Positions 45,924 through 58,131 of a stretch of 64,000 nt of DNA are shown in pieces. A model generated the notes under the pieces. It was given only the letters and a program-made list of their open reading frames with translations. It did not search any database and was not told the origin of the DNA. The DNA comes from Anaeramoeba flamelloides (taxonomy: Eukaryota > Metamonada > Anaeramoebidae): the NCBI GenBank assembly GCA_027625915.1, contig JANTQA010000047.1, positions 10,478,001-10,542,000 on the forward strand, in the 5' to 3' direction. The translations under genes and the position numbers were made by a program. Within the stretch, counting starts at the first letter, position 1, and each line of letters opens with the position of its first letter.

Positions 45924-48199
45924 ATTGATTATAATTCTATTTCAGTTATATTTGGCATTAAGTAAAAGAAATTTGTAAGAGAGAATATGTCAAAGGGCAA
46001 GAATAAAAGATGGAAAAAAAATAAAAAAGAAATTGTTAGTGTTAATGAAAATAAAAGGGTTTTGGTCCAGAAGATCCAAAAACAAAAAGTTCTTTGTAAA
46101 AAGAAAGGAAGAAAGGAAGAAAAAAAAAAAAAAAAAAAAAAAACAATTCAAAAAAAGAAAGAAAAACTTGTACTTACAAAAATTGTGTTTTGAAAAAGAA
46201 TAAGAAAAAATGATAATTTCAACAACAAAAATTTGAGACAATTCTTTAGATTTCTTTAATTCAGTCCAATTTAAAAATATTTAAACACCAAAGAAAGTCG
46301 ACTTTGAAAATAAGTTTTTGTTATTAAATAACAATGAATAAATTTGATATGTTGTTTAAAATGAAAATTTTGAATCTGTTTTGTTTGAATTTTGGATTTT
46401 TTTCTCTTTACAATCACTCTAATACAAAAATAAATTATTTATTTGACGATTTTGCAAAAATGATTTTTTTTAAAAATTGTTCCAAAATATTCTATCAATT
46501 ATTTTTTAAAAATGTAATTTTGGAGTTATTGAATTTAAGACAATTTATCGGTGTTACACTCATTTTGAAGATGAAAATTGGATCGAATTATTGTGGAAAT
46601 TGATATTCTGAAAAGGGTTATTCAGGGCTTGATGATAAAAATTACTGTAAAGGGTAAGTGGTCCAAAACACAGTGAAATTATAACCTTTATCGTTTTTGA
46701 GACAGAAAGTATTTTATATATCCGATTTATTGGAATTCGAAATTTTACCTGATCAGATTCTTACTTGGAAATTTATACATTTTTCCACAACCCTACCATT
46801 AGTCTTGAAGGGAAAATAATCCCTAAAATAAAAATCGAAAATTCTTACAATATTAAACAGGTTAAAGAATCACAGTTATGTTAATTTCATCAAAATTGGA
46901 AATAATTTTGATTTTTTCAAATTAAACGAAAATTCAATTTTTCAAACAGCTAAAACATTTAAAAGAATTACAAATATTACAATTTCATTCAAATTGAAAA
47001 TGATTTTGATTTTTGTTAAATAGGAAAATCATTTTTATCATCTTTTCTTTTTTAGTTTTTTGTTTTCATTTTTAAAAGATCAAACTTATTTTTTTTGATC
47101 CATAATTGTTTTTAAAATAAATTTGATAATAGTCCAAACTTGAGAGCTTTAAAAAAGAATAACTCAAATAAAATTAGTTGGTGGTATCTAACCATTTGAT
47201 TGTTCTAGATTCCTAATAGAATTTAAACAAATTCAACAGTGCATTGTTTTATTGAGCTCTCTCCAAAAATTTTTAACACCTAAAATTCACTCGTATCGAG
47301 AATTATTTTTTTTTTTTTTGTGAGTATTAGTAATTGAGAAATAATTCTTAGCATTTCAATTAGGGAATAGTTCTAATTTAGTATTTCTTCAAGAATTGAT
47401 AAAATAAGATTTTTTTGAAATTTTAAAAAATTTATATTAAAATATTATCAAGGCGAAGGACTTGGTATATTCAAAGGAGACTCATTATCAACTATTTTAT
47501 TTGTTCTAATTTCACACTTTTTTTTTACTCAAAACAATTCTATTAACAAACCAGTGCCAAATTTTTGGGGATAATTTAATCTTAATTATTAAAGGAAATA
47601 AGAACCAATCAAATGGGAAATTAAATTCAATAAATGAAATAATTGTTCATTTTGTATTAAAACCTAATAATAATAAAACAGTTGTATCAAAAGATTTTTT
47701 TAAAAAAATAAATATTTGGGTATTTATTAATATAAAATTCCACATATTGTTTATGATTTAAAAAATCGAAAGAGACACATAACAACTGTAAACAACCATT
47801 CAATAACAATTCTCTAAACAATAGTTTAAAAATTAGATTAGTTAAATCTTTTAAAACAAAGCCTTGAATTATCGGTTAGAAATATATAATGATGAAATAA
47901 AAACAATAAATGATTTAAATTCTTGAGTTATTTCATACATAACTGGAATACGTAAAATGAACAGGAATACACCAATTATTATTTACAAAACAAAATTGAC
48001 AATATGATAATTTCAGAGATAAGTTTTCTAATTTCTTTTTGAAAATAAATTTCCTTTTGTTTACTGTGTATTTAGAAAAATTAATAAAATTTGGCAAAGA
48101 ATAAATAATAAAACCAATTGGAATTCAAATGATATTAACGAACTAAAAATAAGATATATACATAGACGCATATAATGAGTTTTGGACTCTACACTTTGA

Positions 48200-48555
48200 G
48201 ACTTTAGTTAAGTTTTCCAAAAAAAAAAATAAAGAATAGAGTAGAATCAAATATTTTACTCAATTCTTTTGAATTTTGGAAAACCTAATGTTAGATTTTT
48301 TTAATTTGGAAAATAAAAAGAAAATTTCAAAAAAGTACAGTAGTTAGGTTTTCTTGAGTTTTCCGTTTATTTGGAAAATCGATAGATTTTTGTTAGATTT
48401 TTTTTACTTTAGAAATAAACTGAAAATTTTAATAAAATTTCTGTTTAATTCTAAAGTAAAAAAAAACTTAGAACACTTCACAGAATAAAATAGTCAACCC
48501 CAAGAAAACCTGTGTACTTGTCGGCACTCTACGACACCCCCCCCCCCCCCATAGC
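48200..48555. repeat. Hairpin-module fragment with poly-C
   Basis: Contains AATTCTTTTGAATTTTGGAA, AACCTAATGTTAG and GTCGGCACTCTACGACAC, followed by about 12 C. It matches parts of 9400-10080 and 14420-14750. Confidence 0.6.
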
Positions 48556-48831
48556 ATTATATATAATAAAAGCTCAAAATCATTTATTTAAAAGTCAAAA
48601 ATATTGAACTTATCCCCGAAAATCAACAATTCTAAAATCCAGATCATTCACGAACGACCTAAATAGATATTACTATGTAATCAATAAAAAAACAAATAAA
48701 TTTTACCCTTTATGATTAAAGTATAAACAGAAAGAAATTATATAAAATATTGATCATTTTCTATTGATACGCCTCCCCTATGAAAAATATAGATTAATTT
48801 TTCAGAATAAATTAAAAGAAATAAATCTTAT

Positions 48832-49285
48832 TGTTGAGAGAAAATTGTTGGAAACATAGAAATGTTGGACACTATTTTTAATTTTGAACATTAGTAAAAT
48901 TGGTTTTTTATTTCTTTTCTTTGTGAAATAACTAAAGAAAATAACAATAATCTACTTATTAGAATAAGGATTAATGTGATTCTACTTTTTCAAAACCTTA
49001 TCACTTATAATCTAAAGCAAGTTTAAAAATTACCATTTTCAGATATAATAGTAAACTTTACTACAGCTTGGATTTTTGTTAAAATTGCATGATCTACTTT
49101 GGTTATTAACCAACCAAATGAGTATTCTACATAGACCACAGATTGATGAACTTGTAACACATTTAAACCCGGATTTATATAAAATTCACCTTATTAATAA
49201 TAAGATTTGATTTTCAATTTCAGTAATATTCACAATTAAAAATGGTGTTCAACCATTTTTCTGTGTCCAGAATTTTTCTCTCAAC
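48832..49285. mobile_element. TIR element family B, copy 2 (454 bp)
   Basis: Collinear with 970-1425 in the same orientation. Ends TTGTTGAGAGAAAATTGTTG and TTCTGTGTCCAGAATTTTTC...CTCTCAAC. The terminal repeats have diverged more than the interior. Confidence 0.83.
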
Positions 49286-51199
49286 TTTTAATGAAATAAT
49301 TTTAAACCATTATAGTTTAAAATTATTTTCATTAATAAATTATGAAATCTATGATTTCAGACTCAAATTTCTGAAAGGGTAATCAAGTATGTGTGTAACT
49401 ACCGTGTAATTTACCTATCTTCAATAATTAAAAAAAAATACGATTATTTATTCAAAAAATTGAATTTTGATCTATTAAAAACTTTACGTTTAGGTTATAA
49501 TTTCTAATCAGAAGCTTTGGAGAATCAAGTATTTATCAAATAATGCGAACATGGAATCAATACTAAATTTAATTAGGGGCGATTGTTCTTTTCTTTGATC
49601 TGTTAATGTATAGCTCATCTGGAACAAAAAAACTCACTTTTTATTTTGGTACATGGATTAAATTTTTTTGCACGCTTTATTTTGATAACAATATTTTGCC
49701 AAAAAAACTAAATACTCTATTTTTCAGTTTTAAATCTTAAGGGGTAAGTGTCTACCAAGGGGAAACATAATATCAAATTTGTTATTATTCAGTCGAAACT
49801 CACATTAGTGTTCCATGGCTTAAATATCCCTAAAAAATTAATTAGTCAAGTATTAATATTTGTCGATCTCATAAATAAAAAATGATCATTTGAATTAGTA
49901 AAAAACCTAATAATTTTTGAAGAAAATCTGTATTTAAGTCACAAATTTAAAGGTTGAATTATCAATCTGAAGATTCCAAATTTGAAAAATATAACTCTTA
50001 AATTAGTGGTGAAATGTACAGTGATGTAAATAACCCGTGTTAATAACCTTTAGCCCATTACAAAAATTAAACTCGTGTTTTTTTTTTAGACTTGGGTATT
50101 TGAAAAAGATACGAAGGCACATATATATTCTTGGTTCAGATTTAAATAAACTTTAGAGGTTAGATCTTTGATTAGTCGAAATGGATCAATTATATTTAAT
50201 GCTTTTGTTTCAAAAATTTAGTCTTATTTTGAAAATTTCTGAGATTAAATGATTTTTTTGTTAAAAATTCAAAAGGAAATTATAATCATTTTTTTTTGTC
50301 AAAAAATTACATTTTAAATCTTTCCATATCTTCATAATTCTTTTGAAAAAATTTATTTTAAGAATCCTTTTTCTTGTTTATATACTGTTTTCATTCCATT
50401 GATTTGTTTCTTGTATTTCTACGGTCAGTCAAAATTTTTTACATGAGTTAAATTTTAGTATTGGGTTAAAATAAAAAACAAGGTTATTTACAACACTGTA
50501 GATTAGTTGTTAAAGAAATATCGTGATATAAATAATCATTGAGATTGTATTGAATATCAAGGTTGAATTATCACTATTCAGAGTACAAAATCACAAAATA
50601 TTTTTCTTAAATTTGTCGCGAAATATAGATTAATTACTAAAAGATTTCAATTTTTTAAAAAAATTAAAAACTTAACGAATAGATTTTTTTGCCGTTTCTT
50701 TCAGAAATATGAGAAATATTTTGATGTTTCAACTAGCATTATCAAAAGGAAACAAAACTAATAAGTCTTTGGGTTTTTTATGTTGATGATTATTGAGTTT
50801 ATCTTTGAAATTAAATAATTATAAAAATATTTTATTTTTGGAAGTTCTAAAGATGAATTTTTACAAAGCAAAATACTATTTTTAGGGTTTCTATTTTTAG
50901 ATTGGGAAAAGGAATTAAAAAAAAAAATTCTAAAATGGAAATTTTTAATAGTGAACAGTAGTAATAATTGTAATAATTTCTTGTGCAATAAGATTTATAT
51001 TAGATTTTTGAAGATCTATTTGAGCCATAGTGCTCTAATACCCTTTACACCCAATTACAAGACACTTTGATTTTAGAGCAATGTATAGTGAGGCTAATAC
51101 CTTAAAGGAAATAATTTGCTTTTGTCAAATAATTGTTATTTTGTTTCATTTTTTCTTTTTTACTTATTTCCTAGAATCAATCTTAAAAAGTTAACAAGA

Positions 51200-51421
51200 A
51201 TGGACGAAAAAAAACGTGAACTTTTAGTATACCAAGCAAAGGTCTGTGAACAAGCAGAAAGATATGAAGGTTTGAATAAATAATTTTCCAAAATTTGTTT
51301 TTTCTTTTTTTTTTTCACTCTCTTGTTTTGTTTGTGCTTTATTTGAATTTTTTTTTTCTTTTTTATTTTTCGTTTCTTGCGGTTTAAAGAAAAGAAAATT
51401 TCTTTTTTGTTCAGAAATGTC

Positions 51422-51452
<31 letters not shown>

Positions 51453-52591
51453 GAGTCAATAAAAATAAATGATTAAATTTTGTTTTTTTTTCTTTTTCCT
51501 CTTCTTTTCATTCTTTTTTTTTTTTTTTTTTTTCCTTTAATTTTACACGCTTTGGAATTTCTTAAAATACAATTGAAATGAAAAGAAATGGTTGAAGCCA
51601 TCAAAGAAGTAGCCAGTGCCGATGTTGAATTAAACATTGAAGAAAGAAACCTATTATCTGTTGCCTTTAAAAACTTGATTGGTTCAAGAAGAGCATCATG
51701 GAGAATCTTGTCCTCCATCCTTGAAAAAGAAGAAAGCAAAGAAAACAACGAAGAAGGTGTGAAGAAGATCACAGAACTCCGTGTCAAAATTGAAAATGAA
51801 CTTGAAAAAATTTGTGATGGAATCTTCAAGATTATTGATGAACACTTGATCCAAAAAGCATCGAGTGGAGAAAGCAAAGCCTTTTATTACAAAATGTTTG
51901 TTGTCTTTTTGTTTTGTCTTTTTGTTTTGTTTTTTTGTTTTTTCTTTTTTTTTCCTTTTTTAACCTGTCCAAAAATTTAAACTTCAAACCACAACTTTTG
52001 ATTTTGCACACAAAAACAAAAAAAAACAAAAAAAACTTGATAGGAAAGGAGACTATTACAGATATTTTGCAGAATTTACCAGTGGCGAAAAAAGAGAAAA
52101 AGCATCAGAACAAAGTTTATTGGCTTATAAAAACGCATCCGAAATTGCCAACTCAGAACTTGCCACAACACACCCAATCAGACTTGGACTTGCATTAAAC
52201 TTTTCTGTATTTTATTACGAAATTCTTAATTCCCCAGACCGAGCATGTCATCTTGCCAAACAAGCCTTTGATGATGCAATCGCTGAAATCGATGATCTTA
52301 CAGAGAACTCATACAAAGACTCAACCCTTATCATGCAACTTTTAAGAGAAAATCTCACTCTCTGGACATCTGAATTCGAAGACGACGACGATGATGATGA
52401 TGAATATGATGACGAAGATGATGAAGATGATGAAGAAGAAGGTTTGTTTTGACTATTCCTTTTCCTTTTCCTTTTTCTTTTACTTTTACTTTTTCTTTTT
52501 TTCCTATTTACTAAAACCATTTTGCCTTTCTTGGACTTTTTTAATCAATTTCTCTTTACAAATTACCAAAATAGCAGATGAAGAAGATTAA
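51200..52591 (+). CDS. 14-3-3 protein, copy 2
   Basis: Exons 51200-51269, 51586-51895, 52044-52441 and 52575-52591, giving the same 264-residue protein as copy 1, residue for residue. Introns are 316, 148 and 133 bp, each with a GTTTG donor and an AAAAG or ATAG acceptor. The phases are 1, 2 and 1. Keeping intron 3 would replace the last five residues (ADEED) by GLF and a stop. The intron-2 tandem repeat has two clean units here against five in copy 1. The upstream sequence (TTATTTCCTAGAATCAATCT...) shares nothing with copy 1, so the two genes have separate promoters. The acidic tail (239-264) may fold over the groove, as proposed for other 14-3-3 tails. Confidence 0.93.
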
Positions 52592-52844
52592 ATTTAATGA
52601 ATAACAACTCAATAAATTTTCTTACTTTTTATTTCACGAAAAAAAAACCCAAACAATTTTAAAATTGAATAATTTTTAACTTTGAACGATAAAATTCTGA
52701 AAACAGTTTTTTTTATTTTTTTTTTTATTATTAAAAAATAATTACTCAAAATATTTTTTGAAGAAAATTCAACTTGTTAAATTCAGAATAATAAAGATCT
52801 CTTTCAGCTTTTTTACTAATCATTTTTATTTTTATTTTTTTATC
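51200..52844 (+). repeat. Right arm of 14-3-3 interrupted palindrome
   Basis: Begins at the ATG of copy 2 and ends at 52844, where similarity to the left arm stops abruptly after a TTTTTATTTTTTTATC tract. Confidence 0.9.
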
Positions 52845-53127
52845 AAATAATTAACAGAGTTCACATTTTAATTCTTTTTCAAAAAAAACCTCAAATAATT
52901 CTTTTTTATTTCAATGAATTAGTTACAATTTATTTCTGGTTGAAATTTGGTTTTTCATCAAATCACATCATTCTCAAAATTTAATAAATTATAAATATAT
53001 TTTTTTTTAATTATAAGAAAGAATTCAAAATTTACGTAAAAAATAAATATTTGAGGTTTTTCTTCTTGGGATTTTAGTTTTAATCATTTTTTCGTCAATC
53101 CTGCTGTTTTTATGCTTATTCCTAGTA

Positions 53128-53274
53128 CAGTCTTTTCAAGTTTACCATAAAAATTTTAAATCAAACAGAATTGAGCTTTCTATTCTTATTTCCGAATTTT
53201 TTGAAAATGGGAAATAAGAATAGAAAGCTCAATTCTGTTTTATTTAAAATTTTATGGTAGTCTTGGAACGGCTG
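53128..53274. mobile_element. Hairpin MITE with CAGTC end and TA flanks (147 bp)
   Basis: Arms of about 65 bp: CAGTCTTTTCAAGTTTACCA at the left, complement of CAGCCGTTCCAAGACTACCA at the right, and the inner arm AACAGAATTGAGCTTTCTAT matching exactly. TA stands on both sides. A single copy in the window, distinct from family A beyond the first five bases. Confidence 0.8.
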
Positions 53275-53624
53275 TAAGAAAATTATTTTACTTTGAAATT
53301 GAATCAGAATATTCTTTTTTTTTCTTTTAATAGAGTTTTTAAACCTAATAAAATTTTTTTTTTTTTGATTTCGAATAAATCAGAATAAAATAATTTTTAC
53401 CGTTTTTGAAAAATTATTCTTCAAAGAGATTAAAATCATGTAGAAAACGTTTGAAAAAATCCGATTGCATTGCAATCATTTTACTATTACAATTCCACAT
53501 TTATATTTTTGTGATTCTAAAAATCCCAACAATCGAATCATTATAGGATTACCGATAATTAATTTAATCCTAACATTTTTTTAAGTGTATTTTAATTTCA
53601 ATTCTTCTTTGCATTTATGATGTT

Positions 53625-54190
53625 ATAAACCCCATTCCAAAAATTTGGACACACCAAAATTAAAAATAGGCAACAAATAAAACTCAATTTATTATATTTT
53701 TACCAACTTAATTTTAACCCATGTCTAAGTTATCAGGTATTAATGTTTTAATAATTAATCATTTAAATCCTAATAAAAGAAAAAAATAAAAAATGAAAAA
53801 AAAAAAAAATTGATGTGTCTAAAATAATGAAACTAACCCAACAAAAAAATATTTGAAAATTTGTTGAAATTTCACCAACAGTTGTTAATCAATCAAATTT
53901 TAAGATACCCTTTGCCAATTGGATGTACTTTTTCTATTTTAACAAGCTTGAAAATAGCCTTCTAATAAGTATCATTAAAAAAAATCTCGAGATCTAAGGA
54001 AACAGATTACATAACTACAAAAAAGGAAATGAAAGCAAAATCAAAAAAGATAAAAAATGAGATAGCTTGCAAAATCAAAATAATTGTCAAATTGATTTAA
54101 AGTATAGTATTGTTATTCTTTTAAATGTTTAAAATGATCCCAGAATTTTGGAATTTAGTTTGGTTACACTGATTGTCTCCTGAAAATCAA
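53625..54190 (-). repeat. Interspersed repeat R5, copy 2
   Basis: Inverse copy of 30740-31240, sharing the complement of AAAACATTAATACTGGGTAA, GTTGAAATTTCACCAACA and GATCTAAGGAAACAGATTAC. The order of the middle blocks differs, so one copy has an internal inversion or composite origin. Confidence 0.6.
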
Positions 54191-55309
54191 ATGTTGGGAC
54201 AATCTTCCCTTAATAAAATCTTTTCTAATATAGATATATATATATATATATATAATTTCAAAATATTCACATTAAAAGTATCCAAGAAATATCAATTTGA
54301 ATCAATAATAATCTAATTCAATCATTTCGTACTAATTACATTTTGGATTTATAATTTGGGTCCAGTTTTCCTTTTTTAGAATACAGGGATGCCACTTTAT
54401 TGAATAGTAAATTCTATTTTACAGTTTTTACTCAATCAAGGTTGTCCTTAAGTGAAGCGAAAATAAAAACAAACTGAAACTCAAAATTATAAAATAAAAT
54501 TAAAAAATTAATGTCTTCACGCTTTTCAATTAATATTCAAAAAATCGGAAGAACATGTGGTGTATTACAACATAATCACAAGAAACTAGCATTTAAATTA
54601 CTAACAAATAATTTTACTTGCAATTCTTTTCAAAATTTGGGATAGTTAATAGAATCTTTAGTAAGAACCTATATGTTATTTTGTTACTCGTTCATAATAT
54701 CTTTTAATAAACAGTATCACAATATTATATAACCTCTTTTCAAAAGTAAATTTTAATTTTGATATTTTTATTTGTTTAATCCTATTATATATTAATATTA
54801 TGATACCTTTTACAAACAGAATTCAACTCTTATTAAAATAAATAAATAGTTAAAAATTATAATACTCTTTTAAAGGATAATAAAAAAATTGTTGGGTCGG
54901 GGTTACCAGGTTTTCTTATCAAACATTTTTATTATATTTTTCGGTAAAATATTTTTTTTATTGAGTTATATTTATTTTCGTAATGCTTTTTATGTTTTTA
55001 TTTGTTTTTTTTTTTTTTTTTTTTTAGTGATTATTGGTGAAATTTTTATATTTTTCAGTGGGGGGGGCTAAAAAAAACAATTTTATTTTATTTTTTTATG
55101 TGTTATAAGGTATAAAAAGCACGAACTTTTATTATTGTTTACCTGTAATCCAGATTGACATTCTCGATAAAAGGTTAAAATAATTCAAATAAATTATTTA
55201 ATTATATTAATATTTTTTTTTCATTTTTTTTTTCTCTGGATTTATCTGTTTTGTTTTCATATCTAGGTTATCAAAGATATTGTAAAGGGATATAAATTAT
55301 TAACTGGAA

Positions 55310-57880
55310 AGTATGTTAGGATAGAATGAAAAAATTAAATTGGAAATTTTAAGTTTTACAATCTGATTACCACAATTATTTTTTTAACCCTTATTAATTG
55401 GCTGATTGGTATTTTAATCAACATTTAACCTGTAACAATTTCGGTACTTTTTATATTTATTGTATTCAATAGTACAGGTATTTTAAAAGTCTCTATTCAA
55501 AAAAAGGTCTATTTTGGGGTTATTTTTTTAAATGGATACGACAATGAATTTTCTTTAAATTCAACTTTAGGGTATTTTTGAAGATAGAAAACATCTAATA
55601 GTTTTGAAAATACTCTACTCGTCTAAATAAAACCAAATATAAAAAAAAATAACTAGTAATAATTATCCAATGTGCATCATGTATCACAGAGTGCCAAGCT
55701 TTTCTTGAGGTTTTCTGTTTTATATGTAAAATCAATTGATTTTCGTTAGGTTTTTTTTTACTTTTTGAAATAAACCGAAAATTTATTCAAATTGACTGTT
55801 TATTTCAAAAAATAAAAAAAAATCTAGAACACTTCAGAAATAAAATATAAAACCTCAAAAAAAAACCTAGAACGCTTTACAAATAAACAGAAAACTCAAG
55901 AAAGGTTAGAGGTGGTTTTCCAGAATTCAAAAGAATAGAGATAAATCAAAGATTTTGCTCAATTCTTTTAAATTCTGGAAACCCCAGCAATGTTTTTTTT
56001 TTTTGAATTTTTGAAATAAAGTGAAATTTTCAGTAATTTTGGGTTTATTTCAAAAATTAAAAAACCCCTCAAGAAAGTGTACTAGATTTTCCAGAATTAC
56101 GAAAAAATAAACTAAAATCAAATAGATTTTACTTTATTCTTTTAAATTCTGGAAAACATAGTGAAAAAATCAAAAAAATAATAATTTTTACAATTTAAAA
56201 CCACAAATAATTCTTTAAAAGTCCAAATGATCTGATCTCCATTTAAAATATATTTATTAAATTCAAAACGTTTTTAAAGGGTAAGATTATAACGTATTAA
56301 CTGTGAAGATAAAAAAAAAATCAAACTATTTACTCTTAAATTGGAAAAAAGAATCAATCTTGCTGGAAAATCGATTTTCCCAACTTTAATTGTAAAATAT
56401 CTTTAAAAATATTTTTTGATCAAAGATCTTTTATTAACCAATTGTATTTATTATAATCGGGGTTATTAAAAAGTGTAAAAATAACAAATTAATAATTTTT
56501 TCACAAAATAGATTTTTCGGATATTTTCTAGAGGTTTTATTTATACCAGTATCTACTTGATTGATTTTTTTTTAATTGAAAAACAAAATATAAGTTTTCA
56601 ACAACAGATACAGAAATTTTGTATGACCAATGGGTATAAAAACACATTTTATATGAAAGTGTACACTTACTGTCATTGGAATAATAAATGGGAAAATTTT
56701 TCACTTCATTTTTAATTGTCTGTTTCAAATCAAGAATGAAACTACAACCATCTGCTTTGATAATTCAATTTATTAAAAAGGGTCGGGATTGGTGGTGAAA
56801 ATTGTTTCCCATCACGATCCTGAAAAATCTTTTTCGTGAAAAAATTATTAATTTGTTCATATTACACTTTTTAATAACTTCAATTTGAATAAACATTATT
56901 GGTTAATAAAGGATCTTTGATCAAAAAATATTTTCTGAGATATTTTACAATTTAAGTAGGAAAATCCAATTTTCCAGGTATCTATTAATATTTTTTTTCA
57001 ATTTAATAGTAAAAAATTTAAAAACATTTTTTCTTTTAGATAAAAGGTCATTTTATTATATTTTATAGGTATTTTAAATCGAAGGGGTATTTTTCAAATA
57101 GAGAACCAATTGTTTGGACTATTAAAGAATTATTTGTGGTTTTTTTTTCTGGAAAAAATATTAAATTTTGATTTTCCGTTAAGTTTTTTAGAATTTAAAA
57201 GAAAATTTAATAAATTTTCGGTTTATTTAAAAAAATAAAAAAAACTGCCGTTAGGTTTTCTTGAATTTTCTATTTATCTGTAAAATCAACAGATTTTCGT
57301 TGGGTTTTTTAGAGTTTTATGTTTTATTCAGAAAATCAATATTTTTTCCTTAGCTTTTCTTGGGTTTGCTGTTTATTTGGAATATCAATATATTTTCGTT
57401 CGGTTTTTTTTTTTTTACTTTTTGAAATAAACCGAAAATTTATCCAAATTTTCTGTTTATTTCAAATAAAGAAAAAAAATAACTGATGATAAATATTGAG
57501 GGTGCCCGAGGTTTTCTTGAGGTTTTCTGTTTTAGTTGTGAAGTTTTCTAGGTTTTTTTTACTTTTTAAGTTTTTTTAGATGGGTAGAGTGTTTTCAAAA
57601 CCATTAGTTATTATCTATTCAAAAAAATATCCTAAAGTTGAAATTAAAGAAAATTCATTTTCATATCCATTTAAAAAATTTTTACCTCAAAATAGACCTT
57701 TTTTTCTCGACTAGAGACTTTTAAAAATCGTGGTACTATTTACAACAATAAATACCACAGCCTCAAGATTTTTAAGAACTGGGATGTTGGTTATATTGTG
57801 AATAAGCTCAATTAATCAAGGATGAAATGATAATTGAAATTGTAGGTTTCTATAACTTTTTTTTTTCACTTTTACTTTTT
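55310..57880. repeat. Inverted pair of hairpin-module units (copies IIIa and IIIb)
   Basis: IIIa runs 55325-56480 and IIIb runs back from 57860 to 56860. Outer ends share TTCAACTTTAGGGTATTTTT, CTAATAGTTTTGAAAA and ATTTTAAAAGTCTCTA. Inner ends share GATCAAAGATC and GTTATTAAAAAGTGTAA. Between them are several AGGTTTTC...GAAAACCT hairpins. The pair forms a 2.5-kb palindrome with a family-E MITE at its centre. No ORF. Confidence 0.75.
56670..56823. mobile_element. MITE family E, copy d (diverged)
   Basis: Left end CTGTCATTGGAATAATAAAT then GGGAAAATTTTTCACTTC; right end GTGAAAATTGTTTCCCATCA. It sits between the inverted units IIIa and IIIb. Confidence 0.65.
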
Positions 57881-58131
57881 CAGACTAGTGATTTAGAATT
57901 GAAATACCAGTATTATTTCAAAATTATTGAGGATTAATCATTTTAACCAAAGTGTTGCTCAAATTGTTTGGCTGTCTCTTTTAATCAATAAGATCAACAC
58001 TTAAAACACTTTTTTTTATTAGATTGATCAAAAAACCCAGAACCTAAGTTTTTAGTCTGTGTTTCAAAAGAACAACTAAAGACTTTTTTACTACTTGTCC
58101 AATAAACAATTCATTCATTACCCTTGATACT

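Larger units (their letters stand above)
45924..51199. other. Spacer between the divergent 14-3-3 genes
   Basis: 5.3 kb with both promoters at its ends. It holds a relic of R5 (46850-47100), a hairpin-module fragment (48200-48540, ending in a run of C) and a family-B TIR element (48832-49285). A diverged direct repeat has GGTTGAATTATCA at about 49953 and 50560. No gene was recognised; the 89-codon frame at 46334-46603 has no family features. Confidence 0.55.

Noticed and set aside
46334-46603. 89-codon frame between the 14-3-3 genes
   Set aside because: Phe/Lys/Leu/Asn composition typical of translated AT-rich DNA; no conserved motif.
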